Shown: piece after piece, positions 1 through 7,965 of the stretch
Layout of the letters: each line of letters starts with the position of its first letter
Numbering within the stretch: the stretch's first letter is position 1
DNA from: Microlunatus soli
Lineage (GTDB): Bacteria > Actinomycetota > Actinomycetes > Propionibacteriales > Propionibacteriaceae
NCBI RefSeq assembly: GCF_900105385.1
Contig: NZ_LT629772.1
Location: 3,472,001 to 3,536,000 of the forward strand
Length of the DNA: 64,000 nucleotides
Direction of reading: 5' to 3'
Program-made: the position numbers and the translations under genes
Notes under the pieces: generated by a model
The model's input: only the letters and a program-made list of their open reading frames with translations
Database searches by the model: none
Told to the model about the DNA's origin: nothing

Positions 1-1061
1 TGCGTGGAGTGTGCCAGCACCCCCCACGGATGATCTTTGAACCGATCCCACTGCTTGGCGAAGTAGTCCCGGCAGTGGTAGCCGATCTTGGCGATCTCGG
101 CGCCGTGGGTATGGCTGACCACCGACAGGTGCGGGGCATAGATGATCACCTCGCCGCCGTCGGCGACCACCGGCTCGACCTTGTACATCCCCTTGGCGGC
201 GGTCCAGATCTCGTCGTACCGATCGGGAATGATCGAGATCACCCGTCGTACGGGCCGTTGCAGGTAACGGATGTGAGTGTTGGCCGACAATGCTGCCGCC
301 GCCTCCCAGGCCGCCGTGACGTCACCGACGGCGACCCCGTGCAGGTCGTGGGTGCCCGACTGGACGACCACGCAACAGGCCAGCAGATTCGAGTCGATCT
401 TGCTGGCCGCCTCGTTGATCATCGCCCGGACCGGGGTGACACCGAGGGTGCCGATGATCTCCACACTGCTGATCAGGGCACCGAGCCAGTGCGACGCGTC
501 GATCATCTGCTGACCGGACACGCCGGGGAAGAGATACTTCGTGCCGCCGGAGAAGCCGACCACCTCGTGCGGGAAGACCGGGCCGACGATCAGCACGTCG
601 TCAGCCTCGACGACGGCCTTGTTCACCGTGACATCGACGTCGAGGCTGAGTCGCCCCTCCGACAGCTCCTCGACCCGGGACGCTCCGATGGTGCCGATGC
701 TGGTCAGCTCGCTGGGCCGCCACCATTCGTGATTGGCGATCTCGGCCCGCGGATAACGGGAGGCCAACTCACCGGGGCCGACCTCGAACATCTTCTCCAG
801 CTGCTGCTGTGACATCTCCGGATGGGTGCCGAGCGCGACCAGCACCCGCAGCCGCGACACCTGCGATGCGAGGGCGGCGTAGACGGTGTCCATCAACAGC
901 TGCAGCGGACAGGACCGGGTGCTGTCCGGGACGATCACCACCACGTCGCGGCCCTCGAAGTCCCGCCCGGCCAGCTGTTCGGTGATGAAATCGCGGACCT
1001 GGTCGGTGCTGAGCGCCCGGTCCAGCGAACCGATCGATGCTGCCTGCGGTGTGGTCGTCAC
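1..1061 (-). CDS. LarA/DUF2088-type nickel-dependent racemase, 3' end cut by window edge
   Basis: Reads leftward from a GTG at 1061 and is open to base 3, so about 353 residues are visible and the C-terminus lies outside. The N-terminal half resembles the DUF2088/LarA fold: an early VPDSTR segment, an ALGTHPEMS segment like the LarA GTH motif, and a GFSGGTKYLFPG loop typical of the family. Family members racemise lactate or other alpha-hydroxy acids with a nickel-pincer nucleotide cofactor; the substrate here is unknown. No larB, larC or larE cofactor genes are visible, but the region downstream is missing. The start is chosen because the frame is continuous from there and begins MTTTPQ; an exact start is not proven. 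Confidence 0.75.
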   Translation of the reverse strand, partial: MTTTPQAASIGSLDRALSTDQVRDFITEQLAGRDFEGRDVVVIVPDSTRSCPLQLLMDTVYAALASQVSRLRVLVALGTHPEMSQQQLEKMFEVGPGELASRYPRAEIANHEWWRPSELTSIGTIGASRVEELSEGRLSLDVDVTVNKAVVEADDVLIVGPVFPHEVVGFSGGTKYLFPGVSGQQMIDASHWLGALISSVEIIGTLGVTPVRAMINEAASKIDSNLLACCVVVQSGTHDLHGVAVGDVTAAWEAAAALSANTHIRYLQRPVRRVISIIPDRYDEIWTAAKGMYKVEPVVADGGEVIIYAPHLSVVSHTHGAEIAKIGYHCRDYFAKQWDRFKDHPWGVLAHST

Positions 1062-1164
1062 GTCTCTCACTGTACGGCGTGGGCAGCCGGGCACGGCGCG
1101 CGGATCAGGGCCGGTCGGGGCTGATGAGTCGCGGGCTACGGCCTGCGGCTGTCACGCTGGGCCG

Positions 1165-2103
1165 GTGAACGGCATCATCGACGAACTCCGCAGCAGGAGT
1201 CTGATTCCCGGCGATCCGATCGGTTCCGGGATGGAGGGCGAGGTCTTCGCCGTGCAGCAACGTCCGGATCTGGTGATCAAGATCTGGCGGCGGCGCGATC
1301 CGGCCGACCTGGAACGACTGCGGTTGTTCACCTCGGGTCTGTCCTCGGCAGGCCTCGCGATCGCCTTCCCCCAGGTCCAGCAGATCGTCATGGCCACCGA
1401 CGGTGTGGCGACCGTGGAATCGGCGGTTCCGGGAGTCCCCCTCGGCTCCGGTGGCCCGCGCCCCGTGGTCACCGAGGCGCAAGCGGATGTCCTGATGGAC
1501 GCGCTGATGGCTCTGGCCGACGTCCAGCCACGCGCTGAGCTGGCCCTGCTGCCGCCGTTGCCGGGGGAGCAACCGTTTGATCCCGAGGCCGGATTCGGCG
1601 CATCACTCGCCGATCTGATCGCCCGCCGGCACCGGGCCCACGCCGACGTGCTGACGGCGCATCAGCCCGACGTCGGCAGGCTGGTCGGCGCGACGGCCGA
1701 GGCCGTTCGGTCGATCGAACCTGCGATGCAGGCGTTGATCCACGGCGACCTGGTGCCGTCGAATCTGATGATCGTCGAGTCGGCTCACGACGGTGCGCCG
1801 CGCTTGTCCGGTGTGCTCGATTTCGGATTCCTCACGGTGGTGGGCGACCCGGCCTTCGATGCCGCCGTTACGTCCTCGATCTTCGACATGTACGGCGAGA
1901 ACGCTCGCCGTTCCGAAGCCATCCTGGACGAACACATCGCCGACCGGTTCCGGTACCCGTCGACGACGCTGGCGATCTATCGCGCAGCCTGGGCGATCAT
2001 CACGGCCAACGCCTTCGGTGCCGACGGTGCCGACGGCCACTTCGCGTGGTGCATCGCCATGCTGAACCGTCCAGAGGTGCGATCGGCTCTCGGAGTGCGG
2101 TGA
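1165..2103 (+). CDS. aminoglycoside phosphotransferase-family kinase
   Basis: A 312-residue protein from a GTG start, the first start that leaves only the kinase fold. It has the APH/choline-kinase layout: a glycine-rich loop (GSGMEGEVFAV) near residue 20, a VIKIW lysine strand, the catalytic loop HGDLVPSN with Asp195, and the metal-binding LDFGF with Asp219. Such enzymes phosphorylate small hydroxyl compounds, among them antibiotics, homoserine and sugars; nothing here fixes the substrate. It stands alone, divergent from the LarA-like gene, with about 100 bp between the two starts. A resistance role should not be assumed from the family name. Confidence 0.8.
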   Translation: MNGIIDELRSRSLIPGDPIGSGMEGEVFAVQQRPDLVIKIWRRRDPADLERLRLFTSGLSSAGLAIAFPQVQQIVMATDGVATVESAVPGVPLGSGGPRPVVTEAQADVLMDALMALADVQPRAELALLPPLPGEQPFDPEAGFGASLADLIARRHRAHADVLTAHQPDVGRLVGATAEAVRSIEPAMQALIHGDLVPSNLMIVESAHDGAPRLSGVLDFGFLTVVGDPAFDAAVTSSIFDMYGENARRSEAILDEHIADRFRYPSTTLAIYRAAWAIITANAFGADGADGHFAWCIAMLNRPEVRSALGVR

Positions 2104-2176
2104 TCGTGCCCGCCTCGATCATGCCAGAGTCGATCATGCCCGAGGCGATCTTCGGCGGGTGATCATCGGCGACAGC
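2102..2176. repeat. GATC-phased 15-bp tandem microrepeat
   Basis: Five units starting with GATC occur at a strict 15-bp period (2102, 2117, 2132, 2147, 2162). Units two and three are close copies (GATCATGCCAGAGTC and GATCATGCCCGAGGC). The array starts inside the stop codon of the upstream kinase gene and fills the space to the convergent hydrolase gene. Similar GATC-phased arrays occur at 21409-21468 and 41145-41201. Confidence 0.6.
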
Positions 2177-2179
2177 AGA

Positions 2180-2734
2180 TCAGCTCGTGGTCCAGCCGAT
2201 GCTGTCCAGGAAGTGCTCGGCGCCCGTCGCCAGCTTGCCCAGTCCGGCAGCGGATCGCGCCAGGTCATCGACCATCAGTCCGTGGTCGGCATCGGGGATC
2301 TCGACCACCCGATCGGACAGCTGAAACGCTTGGTCGGCGTCCCAGACCGGGTCGGCCGATCCGCCGACGATCAACCGTGGTGCGGCGCAGTCCTTGATGC
2401 CGTCGACCACATCCTGGCTGATCAACACCGGCGTCACCCAGATCGCCGGCAGCCCGTAGCGCGCCACCAACGGGGCCGCATAGCTGCCCAGCGACTTCCC
2501 GATCACCACCGTCGACGCGGGGTCGCAGTCCTTCAACACCGGCGCGACCTGGGTCGACACCCAGCGGGCGATCTTGTCGAGCTTGATGGTGTCGAGTTCC
2601 TCGAGACGCTTCCAGTCCAGAGCTCGAACCTCGGCACCGCGGCGCTGCGCGGCGAGCATCGGGAAGAACAGTTGCGGCACGTAGGCGCCATAGCTTCGCC
2701 CCGGCAGGATGACGGCGGTGCGTCGGCTCTCCAT
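2180..2734 (-). CDS. small alpha/beta hydrolase
   Basis: A 184-residue protein starting at ATG 2734; a longer form from 2779 is possible but adds only an atypical 15-residue leader. A nucleophile elbow GKSLGS follows a VVIGKS strand at about residue 80. A later GGSADPVWD segment could supply the acid and DADHGLM the histidine, giving a Ser-Asp-His triad. The short size and the tripeptidyl-free core fit the small serine hydrolases often annotated as dienelactone- or RBBP9-like. No neighbour suggests a substrate; the gene is divergent from the S10 peptidase. Confidence 0.65.
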   Translation of the reverse strand: MESRRTAVILPGRSYGAYVPQLFFPMLAAQRRGAEVRALDWKRLEELDTIKLDKIARWVSTQVAPVLKDCDPASTVVIGKSLGSYAAPLVARYGLPAIWVTPVLISQDVVDGIKDCAAPRLIVGGSADPVWDADQAFQLSDRVVEIPDADHGLMVDDLARSAAGLGKLATGAEHFLDSIGWTTS

Positions 2735-2804
2735 GACAAGATCATCGACCGTTGTCCCGATCAGCACAACCCACCGCACCGGTCGAAGGGGATCGTATTA
2801 GGTT

Positions 2805-4307
2805 GTGCGGGTGACTGACTCCAGCAATGACGCTTCCGCCGCGCGGCCGGAATCTTCGGTCGAGGAACGCTCGACACCGCAGGTCTCCGATGAGTTGACG
2901 TCCAGCACGCATCAATTGAAGATCGGAAGGCGCACCCTGCGCTACACCGCCCGGACCGGACGAGTCGTGCTGTGGGAGGAAACGATCAAGGATGACGTCT
3001 GGCAGGGCCGCAAGCCGCGTGCCCAGGTCAGCATCACCGCCTACACCGCCGACGAGACCGACCCACAGACCCGACCTGTGACGTTCGCATTCAACGGCGG
3101 CCCAGGCTCGTCCAGCGTCTGGCTGCACATGGGGCTGCTCGGACCGAAGCGGGTGATCATGGGCGACGCCGGCAACCTGCAGCCCCCGCCGTACGACGTC
3201 GCCGACAATCCGCAATCCTTGCTGGCGGTCAGCGATCTGGTCTTCATCGACCCGGTGTCGACGGGGCGCTCGCGGGTGGTCGAGGGCGAGAAGGCGCAGG
3301 ACTTCCACGGATTCACCGCCGACATCGCCTCGGTAGGGGAGATCATCCGCCAGTGGGTGACGGCCAACGGGCGTTGGGGATCGCCGAAGTTCCTGGCCGG
3401 CGAGTCCTACGGCACCACCCGCGCCGCCGGGTTGGCCGAGCATCTGCAGGGCGAGCACGGTCTGTACCTCAACGGGCTGATGTTGATCTCGAGCGTGCTC
3501 GACTTCGGAACCGGCAACTTCGAACGCGGCGGCGACCGCGCCCATGCCCTCTATCTGCCGTTCTACGCCGCCACCGCGCACTACCACGGCAAGCACGGCC
3601 GCCGGACGTTGAAGAGCGTGCTGGCCGAAGCCGAGGCGTACGCGGCACGGGACTATCCGTACGTGTTGGCCCGCGGCAGCAGGCTGACCCCGGCCGAACG
3701 GGCCGAAGCGGTCGCGACGATCGCTCGGCTGACCGGGGTCTCGGAAGACTATGTCGATCGCGCCGACCTGCGGTTGGAACACTGGCGCTACTTCGGCGAA
3801 CTCCGCCGTAGCGAGGGTTTGACGGTCGGCCGGCTGGACTCCCGTTTCACCGGTCCGGCGGCCAGCGGGATCGCCGAATCGATGGACGCCGACCCGTCGA
3901 TGGACGCGATCATGGGGCCGTACGCCGCCGCGTTCCAGCACTACCTGTACAGCGATCTCGGGGTGCGGGACAGCAGCCAGTTCCATGTCTTCGGCAAGGG
4001 TGTGATCGAGAAGTGGAGCTACAAGGAGTTCGAGAATGCTCCGGTGTATGTGATCGACAAGCTGTCCCGCGCGATGCGACAGAATCCGCATCTTGCCGTG
4101 CACTTCGGTTACGGCTACTACGACGGCGCAACGCCCTACTACGCGGCGGAGGATTCCGTTGCCCACTTGCAGATCCCGGCCTCGTTGCGGGACAACCTGG
4201 AGCACCACTACTACGAGGCCGGCCACATGATGTACGTGCACGAGGAGAGTCGGCTGCAGCAGAGTCAGCAGCTGGCCGACTTCGTCCGGCGCCGGAGCAA
4301 CCGCTGA
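2805..4307 (+). CDS. serine carboxypeptidase, peptidase family S10
   Basis: A 500-residue protein (GTG at 2805; a second GTG at 2811 is equally possible). S10 signatures are clear: the substrate-binding NGGPGSSS near residue 90, the catalytic-serine motif GESYG with Ser201, a C-terminal VHFGYGYYDGATPYYAAE region carrying the acid, and HYYEAGHMMY carrying the histidine. Family enzymes remove C-terminal residues at acid pH. I see no convincing signal peptide; the N-terminus is polar and Ser/Glu-rich, so a cytoplasmic location is likely. It ends just before an inverted-repeat element at 4326-4393. Confidence 0.88.
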   Translation: MRVTDSSNDASAARPESSVEERSTPQVSDELTSSTHQLKIGRRTLRYTARTGRVVLWEETIKDDVWQGRKPRAQVSITAYTADETDPQTRPVTFAFNGGPGSSSVWLHMGLLGPKRVIMGDAGNLQPPPYDVADNPQSLLAVSDLVFIDPVSTGRSRVVEGEKAQDFHGFTADIASVGEIIRQWVTANGRWGSPKFLAGESYGTTRAAGLAEHLQGEHGLYLNGLMLISSVLDFGTGNFERGGDRAHALYLPFYAATAHYHGKHGRRTLKSVLAEAEAYAARDYPYVLARGSRLTPAERAEAVATIARLTGVSEDYVDRADLRLEHWRYFGELRRSEGLTVGRLDSRFTGPAASGIAESMDADPSMDAIMGPYAAAFQHYLYSDLGVRDSSQFHVFGKGVIEKWSYKEFENAPVYVIDKLSRAMRQNPHLAVHFGYGYYDGATPYYAAEDSVAHLQIPASLRDNLEHHYYEAGHMMYVHEESRLQQSQQLADFVRRRSNR

Positions 4308-4325
4308 CGGCCGCGTGGACCCACA

Positions 4326-4393
4326 CCGTCGCACCGTTTGCCTACCGTCGCACCCCGCACACGCGGTGCGAAGGTACGCAAGCAGTGCGGCGG
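4326..4393. repeat. long imperfect inverted repeat, GGTGCGAAGGTA family (copy 1)
   Basis: Two 29-nt arms (about 4326-4354 and 4365-4393) match at 24 of 29 positions around a 10-nt loop. Each arm contains two copies of a TCGCACC/GGTGCGA core flanking TTTGCCTA-like sequence. It lies between the convergent S10 peptidase and GNAT genes, so it could end transcription from both sides. A better preserved copy lies at 42904-42971. Confidence 0.7.
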
Positions 4394-4419
4394 GGCTGGG
4401 GCCGGCGGCAGGGCGCGGA

Positions 4420-4869
4420 TCAGTCGGCGGGGCGGCGGCGTTTGAAGTACACGGCCGACTCTTCGTATCCGATGGCCCGATAGAAGTCGCCGGCCCGCCG
4501 GGTCGCCAACGAGATGTGTCGAGCGTCGTGCTCGGCGAACGCCCAGTGTTCGTACGCCACGACCAGTTGTCGACCGATGCCGGCGCCACGGATGGTCTCG
4601 TCGACGATCAACTCCTCGACCCAGCCGATCGGCCCGTTGGCGTGGAAGGCGGGATGCACCATCCCGTAGAGATATCCCTGCAACTGATCGCCATCGGCCG
4701 CGACCAGTAGGTGTCGCTCGGGATCGCTCAGGATCTGCTCCAGTGATCGCTGGAACGCTTGCCGCTGCGGGACCGCGGAGGTGGCCAGCTGGGTCGCAAG
4801 TCCGAAGAGCTGATCGGCATCCGCCGACCCGGCGGGACGGATCGCGGGAGACTGCATCGCAGACGACAT
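4420..4869 (-). CDS. GNAT-family N-acetyltransferase
   Basis: A 149-residue single-domain protein. The acetyl-CoA-binding motif A is visible as VEELIVDETIRGAGIGRQL around residues 87-105 (the RGxGIG loop), followed by the ISLATRRAGDFYRAIGYEE segment typical of motif B in GNAT enzymes. Such enzymes move an acetyl group from acetyl-CoA to an amine; the acceptor is unknown. The end of the gene faces the S10 peptidase across an inverted repeat. The start ATG 4869 is the first in frame and lies just downstream of an MFS remnant on the same strand. Confidence 0.82.
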   Translation of the reverse strand: MSSAMQSPAIRPAGSADADQLFGLATQLATSAVPQRQAFQRSLEQILSDPERHLLVAADGDQLQGYLYGMVHPAFHANGPIGWVEELIVDETIRGAGIGRQLVVAYEHWAFAEHDARHISLATRRAGDFYRAIGYEESAVYFKRRRPAD

Positions 4870-4882
4870 GGCCCCCAGTTGA

Positions 4883-5113
4883 TCACAGCCGGTCCGGCGG
4901 TCGCCGTGCGAGGCCGGGGGTGAGGGCCAGATTGACGGCGGCCAGCATCCCGATGATCATCACGGCCAGCAACACCGCCGTCAGCGGCAGGATGTCGACG
5001 GCGGCCCCGACCAGCAGCGGACCGACGGTCATCCCGACCTGACCGAGTCCGCTGCTCAGCCCGAAGACGTGAGCCTGCTGGTCGGCGGGCACCCGTTCGT
5101 ATGGTGAAGACGG
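4883..5113 (-). pseudogene. remnant of an MFS transporter (C-terminal piece)
   Basis: The frame encodes the C-terminal part of a major-facilitator protein: a YERVPADQQAHVFGL cytoplasmic-loop-like segment, then two hydrophobic stretches ending ALTPGL near the stop at 4883. Upstream of about 5113 the transporter-like sequence stops and the frame runs into unrelated, repeat-bearing DNA. No full N-terminal ten-helix portion is present on this strand. It probably reflects a deleted transporter; the intact MFS gene at 5325 is on the other strand. Confidence 0.5.
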
Positions 5114-5220
5114 CGCCGACGTCGATGATCTTGTCCTGACGATCCGCGCGATCACCGCGGCTCGCTGAAGATGATCTTGGATCGACGCCCGGTGAAGATC
5201 CCTGGAGTTGGTCGACCGTG

Positions 5221-5291
5221 TCCTGAGCTTGTCGACCGTGCCTGAGCTTGTCGAACGGGCAGCTGGAGGCGATCCTCCGGCAGGCTCAGCA
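5221..5291. repeat. cluster of dispersed CTTCGACAAGCTCAGG-type repeats
   Basis: TCCTGAGCTTGTCGAC at 5221 and CCTGAGCTTGTCGAAC at 5241 are two direct copies, and a partial inverted copy (CAGGCTCAGCACTCC) follows at 5281. They sit between the MFS remnant and the intact MFS gene, at the point where the remnant's homology ends. Confidence 0.65.
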
Positions 5292-5324
5292 CTCCGGCGT
5301 CGTGGCATTGATAGCGTTCCGCAG

Positions 5325-6518
5325 GTGAATCACGAGACCGCCACCCAGCCGAGTGTCGCCGGCTGGCGCAACGCGGTGCTGATCTCGTTCGCACTCGGTG
5401 GACTGACCATGGCGACCTGGGGGCCGCGACTGCCGAGCCTGCGAGCCGCGTTGGGGCTGGACAATGCCGGTATCGGGCTGGTGCTGGCCGGCGTCACGGT
5501 CGGCTCCATTGCGGGACTGGTCGCGTCGTCGGCTTTGCTGTCCTGGTTGGGTTCTCGGGCGGCAATCCGATCCGTGTCGTGGCTGATCGCGGCCGGGGTT
5601 GCCGTCATCGGCGTCGGCGCGGGCCTGCTGCACAGCGTACCGATCGTCACGATCGCGTTCGTGCTGCTCGGCTTCGGCATCGGCTCGTTGGACGTGATGA
5701 TCAATGTCGACGGTGCGGCCGTCGAACGAGCCGCCGGCCGGACCCTGATGCCGCTGATGCATGCCGGTTGGTCGGCCGGGTCGGTGGCCGGTGCCGGGTT
5801 GGGCGCGGCCTGTGCCGCTCTCGGTATCGACTTCGTCTGGCAGTTCCTCGGCGAGGCCGTGATCATCGTCGGCGTCGCCACCGTCGCCAGTCGCTGGTTG
5901 CCGGTCCGACTCGACGAGGACACCGACCGCGGCAAGCCGCCGGTCGCTGACCGGATCCGCAGTTGGCTGCGCGGTTGGGCCGACTGGCGGCTGCTGCTGA
6001 TCGGCCTGGTGATGTTGGGCGTCGAGCTCGGAGAAGGATCGGCCAACAACTGGCTGACCCTGGCCGTCCGCGACGGGCACGGCAAGTCAGACGCGATCGC
6101 CGCGACCTTCTTCACCGTTTTCGCCATCGGGGAGACGACCGCCCGGGTCGTCGGTGGCCCGCTGGTGGACCGGATCGGTCGGGTCGCTGCCGTCCGGTCG
6201 ACCACCGCGCTCGGCGTTGTCGGAGTGGTGTTGTTCATCCTCACCGACGCCTCGCCGTTGATCTTGGTCGGCATCGTGCTGTGGTCGGTCGGGGTGTCGA
6301 TGGGCTTCCCGTTGGGGATGTCGGCCGCGGCCGACAGCGGCCCGAACCCGGCCGCCCGGGTCAGTGTTGTCGCCTCGATCGGCTACCTCGCCAATCTCGC
6401 CGGCCCGCCAGCGGTCGGCGTCCTGTCCGGTTCGGTCGGGCTGCTCAACGCCCTCTGGCTGATCGTCATCCTGTTGGCCGTCGGCTTCGTCGCCGCCGGG
6501 GTGATGCGGCCGAGTTGA
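5325..6518 (+). CDS. MFS transporter (YbjJ/FucP-like)
   Basis: A 397-residue membrane protein with about twelve hydrophobic segments. GTG 5325 is chosen because it begins just before TM1 (WRNAVLISFALGGLTMATW); upstream in-frame sequence consists of dispersed repeats. Helix 1 carries the MATWGPRLPSLR segment often seen in YbjJ-type members, and the sixth-seventh helix region has the GEGSANNW motif of the same group. The substrate is unknown; relatives are putative sugar or drug permeases. It has no operon partner. Confidence 0.8.
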   Translation: MNHETATQPSVAGWRNAVLISFALGGLTMATWGPRLPSLRAALGLDNAGIGLVLAGVTVGSIAGLVASSALLSWLGSRAAIRSVSWLIAAGVAVIGVGAGLLHSVPIVTIAFVLLGFGIGSLDVMINVDGAAVERAAGRTLMPLMHAGWSAGSVAGAGLGAACAALGIDFVWQFLGEAVIIVGVATVASRWLPVRLDEDTDRGKPPVADRIRSWLRGWADWRLLLIGLVMLGVELGEGSANNWLTLAVRDGHGKSDAIAATFFTVFAIGETTARVVGGPLVDRIGRVAAVRSTTALGVVGVVLFILTDASPLILVGIVLWSVGVSMGFPLGMSAAADSGPNPAARVSVVASIGYLANLAGPPAVGVLSGSVGLLNALWLIVILLAVGFVAAGVMRPS

Positions 6519-6578
6519 TGCGGATGGGGGTCGAGCCGGCCGGATCGAGTCAACACCTGACCGGCGGTCTCGGACTCG

Positions 6579-7058
6579 TCACCCGGACAGGGCCTCGCGA
6601 ACGAAGTCGGCCTTGCGGGCGGTGTACTCGCCCCAGTTGTCGGTGTCTGCCGCGATGGCTAGTTTGAGAGCCTGATACCGCGCGGCGAGGGCAGGGTCCG
6701 ACCGGAGCCGGTCACGGAACAGCAGACGCCGGTGCCACTCACGACCGTCGAGATCCACTACGTGGATGATCACCTGGCGGCATGCGACGTCGGGCCAGCA
6801 GAGCCACGCGTGCCGGTCTCGTTCCCCTTCCAGGACGTACCCGTTCGTGGTGAGGGTCTCGACCATGCCGCTGTGGGCCGGTGGGGCGGTGCCGACCAGG
6901 ATGTCCACGACGTCCTTGCTGGCGATCCCGCCGATCGCGGTCGAGCCGATGTGCTCGATCCGCGCGTCTGGCGCAGCCGTGGAGATCCGGGTCGTGTGCT
7001 CGCCGAACCGAAGATTCCAATCGGCCGGCCGCGGTGCCACCAGGATCACGGCCGACAC
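6579..7058 (-). CDS. GrpB family protein (UPF0157)
   Basis: A 159-residue protein from GTG 7058, the start that fits the usual length of this family (about 170). The hallmark IEHIGSTAIGGIASKDVVDILV occupies roughly residues 34-55, where family members have HIGSTAVPGLxxKPxIDI. The fold is that of nucleotidyltransferases, but the cellular role is unclear; it is unrelated to the heat-shock protein GrpE. Upstream lies a strong 20-bp-arm hairpin at 7101-7148. Confidence 0.82.
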   Translation of the reverse strand: MSAVILVAPRPADWNLRFGEHTTRISTAAPDARIEHIGSTAIGGIASKDVVDILVGTAPPAHSGMVETLTTNGYVLEGERDRHAWLCWPDVACRQVIIHVVDLDGREWHRRLLFRDRLRSDPALAARYQALKLAIAADTDNWGEYTARKADFVREALSG

Positions 7059-7100
7059 AGTAGCTTCCCAGGGTCTTGCGGGAGTCCCACACGCTCGCCT

Positions 7101-7148
7101 CGTTGGGGAAACTTGTGCTGGGAGTATCCAGCAGCAGTTTCCCCAACG
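7101..7148. repeat. near-perfect 20-bp inverted repeat (hairpin)
   Basis: GTTGGGGAAACTTGTGCTGG (7102-7121) faces CCAGCAGCAGTTTCCCCAAC (7128-7147) across a 6-nt loop, with 18 of 20 pairs and an extra C-G pair outside. It lies downstream of the DUF1203 gene and about 40 bp upstream of the grpB-family start, both read leftward. There is no T-run after it in that direction, so a classical intrinsic terminator is not evident. Confidence 0.7.
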
Positions 7149-7219
7149 TGACTGCCCAGGCGAGATCGTGGTCACTCGGAGCTCTGCCGCTGCGGATCGG
7201 TCCCGGGTGGTGTTGCCGG

Positions 7220-7798
7220 TCAGCGACTCACCGGTTCGCCCGTGCGGTCGAGACGGCGGACCTCGAAATGGAAGCAGCCGTACTCCACGGCGCGGACGTG
7301 GACCAGGGCCACCTCGGGATCGGAGAACGCGGCATCGAGCGCCTCATCGATCGATGCGGTCGGGTCCGCTCCGATCTCGACCAGTTGACCGCCGACGATG
7401 TGACCGTTCGCGTCGTAGCGACGGATCGCCCGCAGCGCACCGGTCCGGGCATGCGGGTAGCCATCCAGGTCCCGTGGGCCGGCGCACTCGTCGGTGTGGA
7501 TGAAGACCGGTCCGGCCTCGTCGTAGCCGCCCGGATCGGCTCCGGTGGCTGCCGCCCAGCGGCGGAGCGGGGCGTAGGAGACCAGCGCAACCCGCTCGCC
7601 GGACCGGATCCCGCGCAGACAGCAGCGCAACGGGCTGCCGACGCTGTCGATCGGGGCGTCGGCCGCCCCGGCGACGAAGGGGCGCAGCGGCCGGCCGGAG
7701 TCGTCGGTTCGACGCAACTGCCGGAGCGCGGCGGCGGGGATCGCGCGGGCGAGGTATCTGGTCGTCGTGTCGGTGCCAGTGGCAGCTGTGCTGGTCAT
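7220..7798 (-). CDS. DUF1203 family protein
   Basis: A 192-residue soluble protein from ATG 7798. Family features are a CCLRGIRSGERVALVSYAPL strand-turn region, the acidic FIHTDECAGPRDLDGYP segment, and a terminal HVRAVEYGCFHFEVRR strand. The function of DUF1203 is not known. The gene is divergent from the ABC-transporter operon that starts at 7966 (about 165 bp between the starts). I chose the internal ATG because the 18 residues upstream of it are low-complexity and not family-like. Confidence 0.75.
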   Translation of the reverse strand: MTSTAATGTDTTTRYLARAIPAAALRQLRRTDDSGRPLRPFVAGAADAPIDSVGSPLRCCLRGIRSGERVALVSYAPLRRWAAATGADPGGYDEAGPVFIHTDECAGPRDLDGYPHARTGALRAIRRYDANGHIVGGQLVEIGADPTASIDEALDAAFSDPEVALVHVRAVEYGCFHFEVRRLDRTGEPVSR

Positions 7799-7965
7799 GC
7801 GACCGATCCTGGTCGTTGCGATCGGCGGTGTCTGGCAGCAATCGGACGTCACGTCGGTGGCGCGCCCGCCGATCTCCCGTGATTTGGGGGTGCCGAACGT
7901 TACGGTCGAGTGGTTCAGTGGAAGGGTCGTGTCCGCAGAGCCAGCCGGCTCGGGGGATGGGCTGC

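Noticed and set aside
9-812. 267-residue plus-strand frame at the left edge
   Set aside because: It lies wholly inside the LarA-like gene on the minus strand, which shows family motifs. The plus-strand product shows none.
2104-2179. possible small peptide gene in the spacer after the kinase
   Set aside because: The spacer is made of GATC-phased repeats and has no ribosome-binding site or start of interest.
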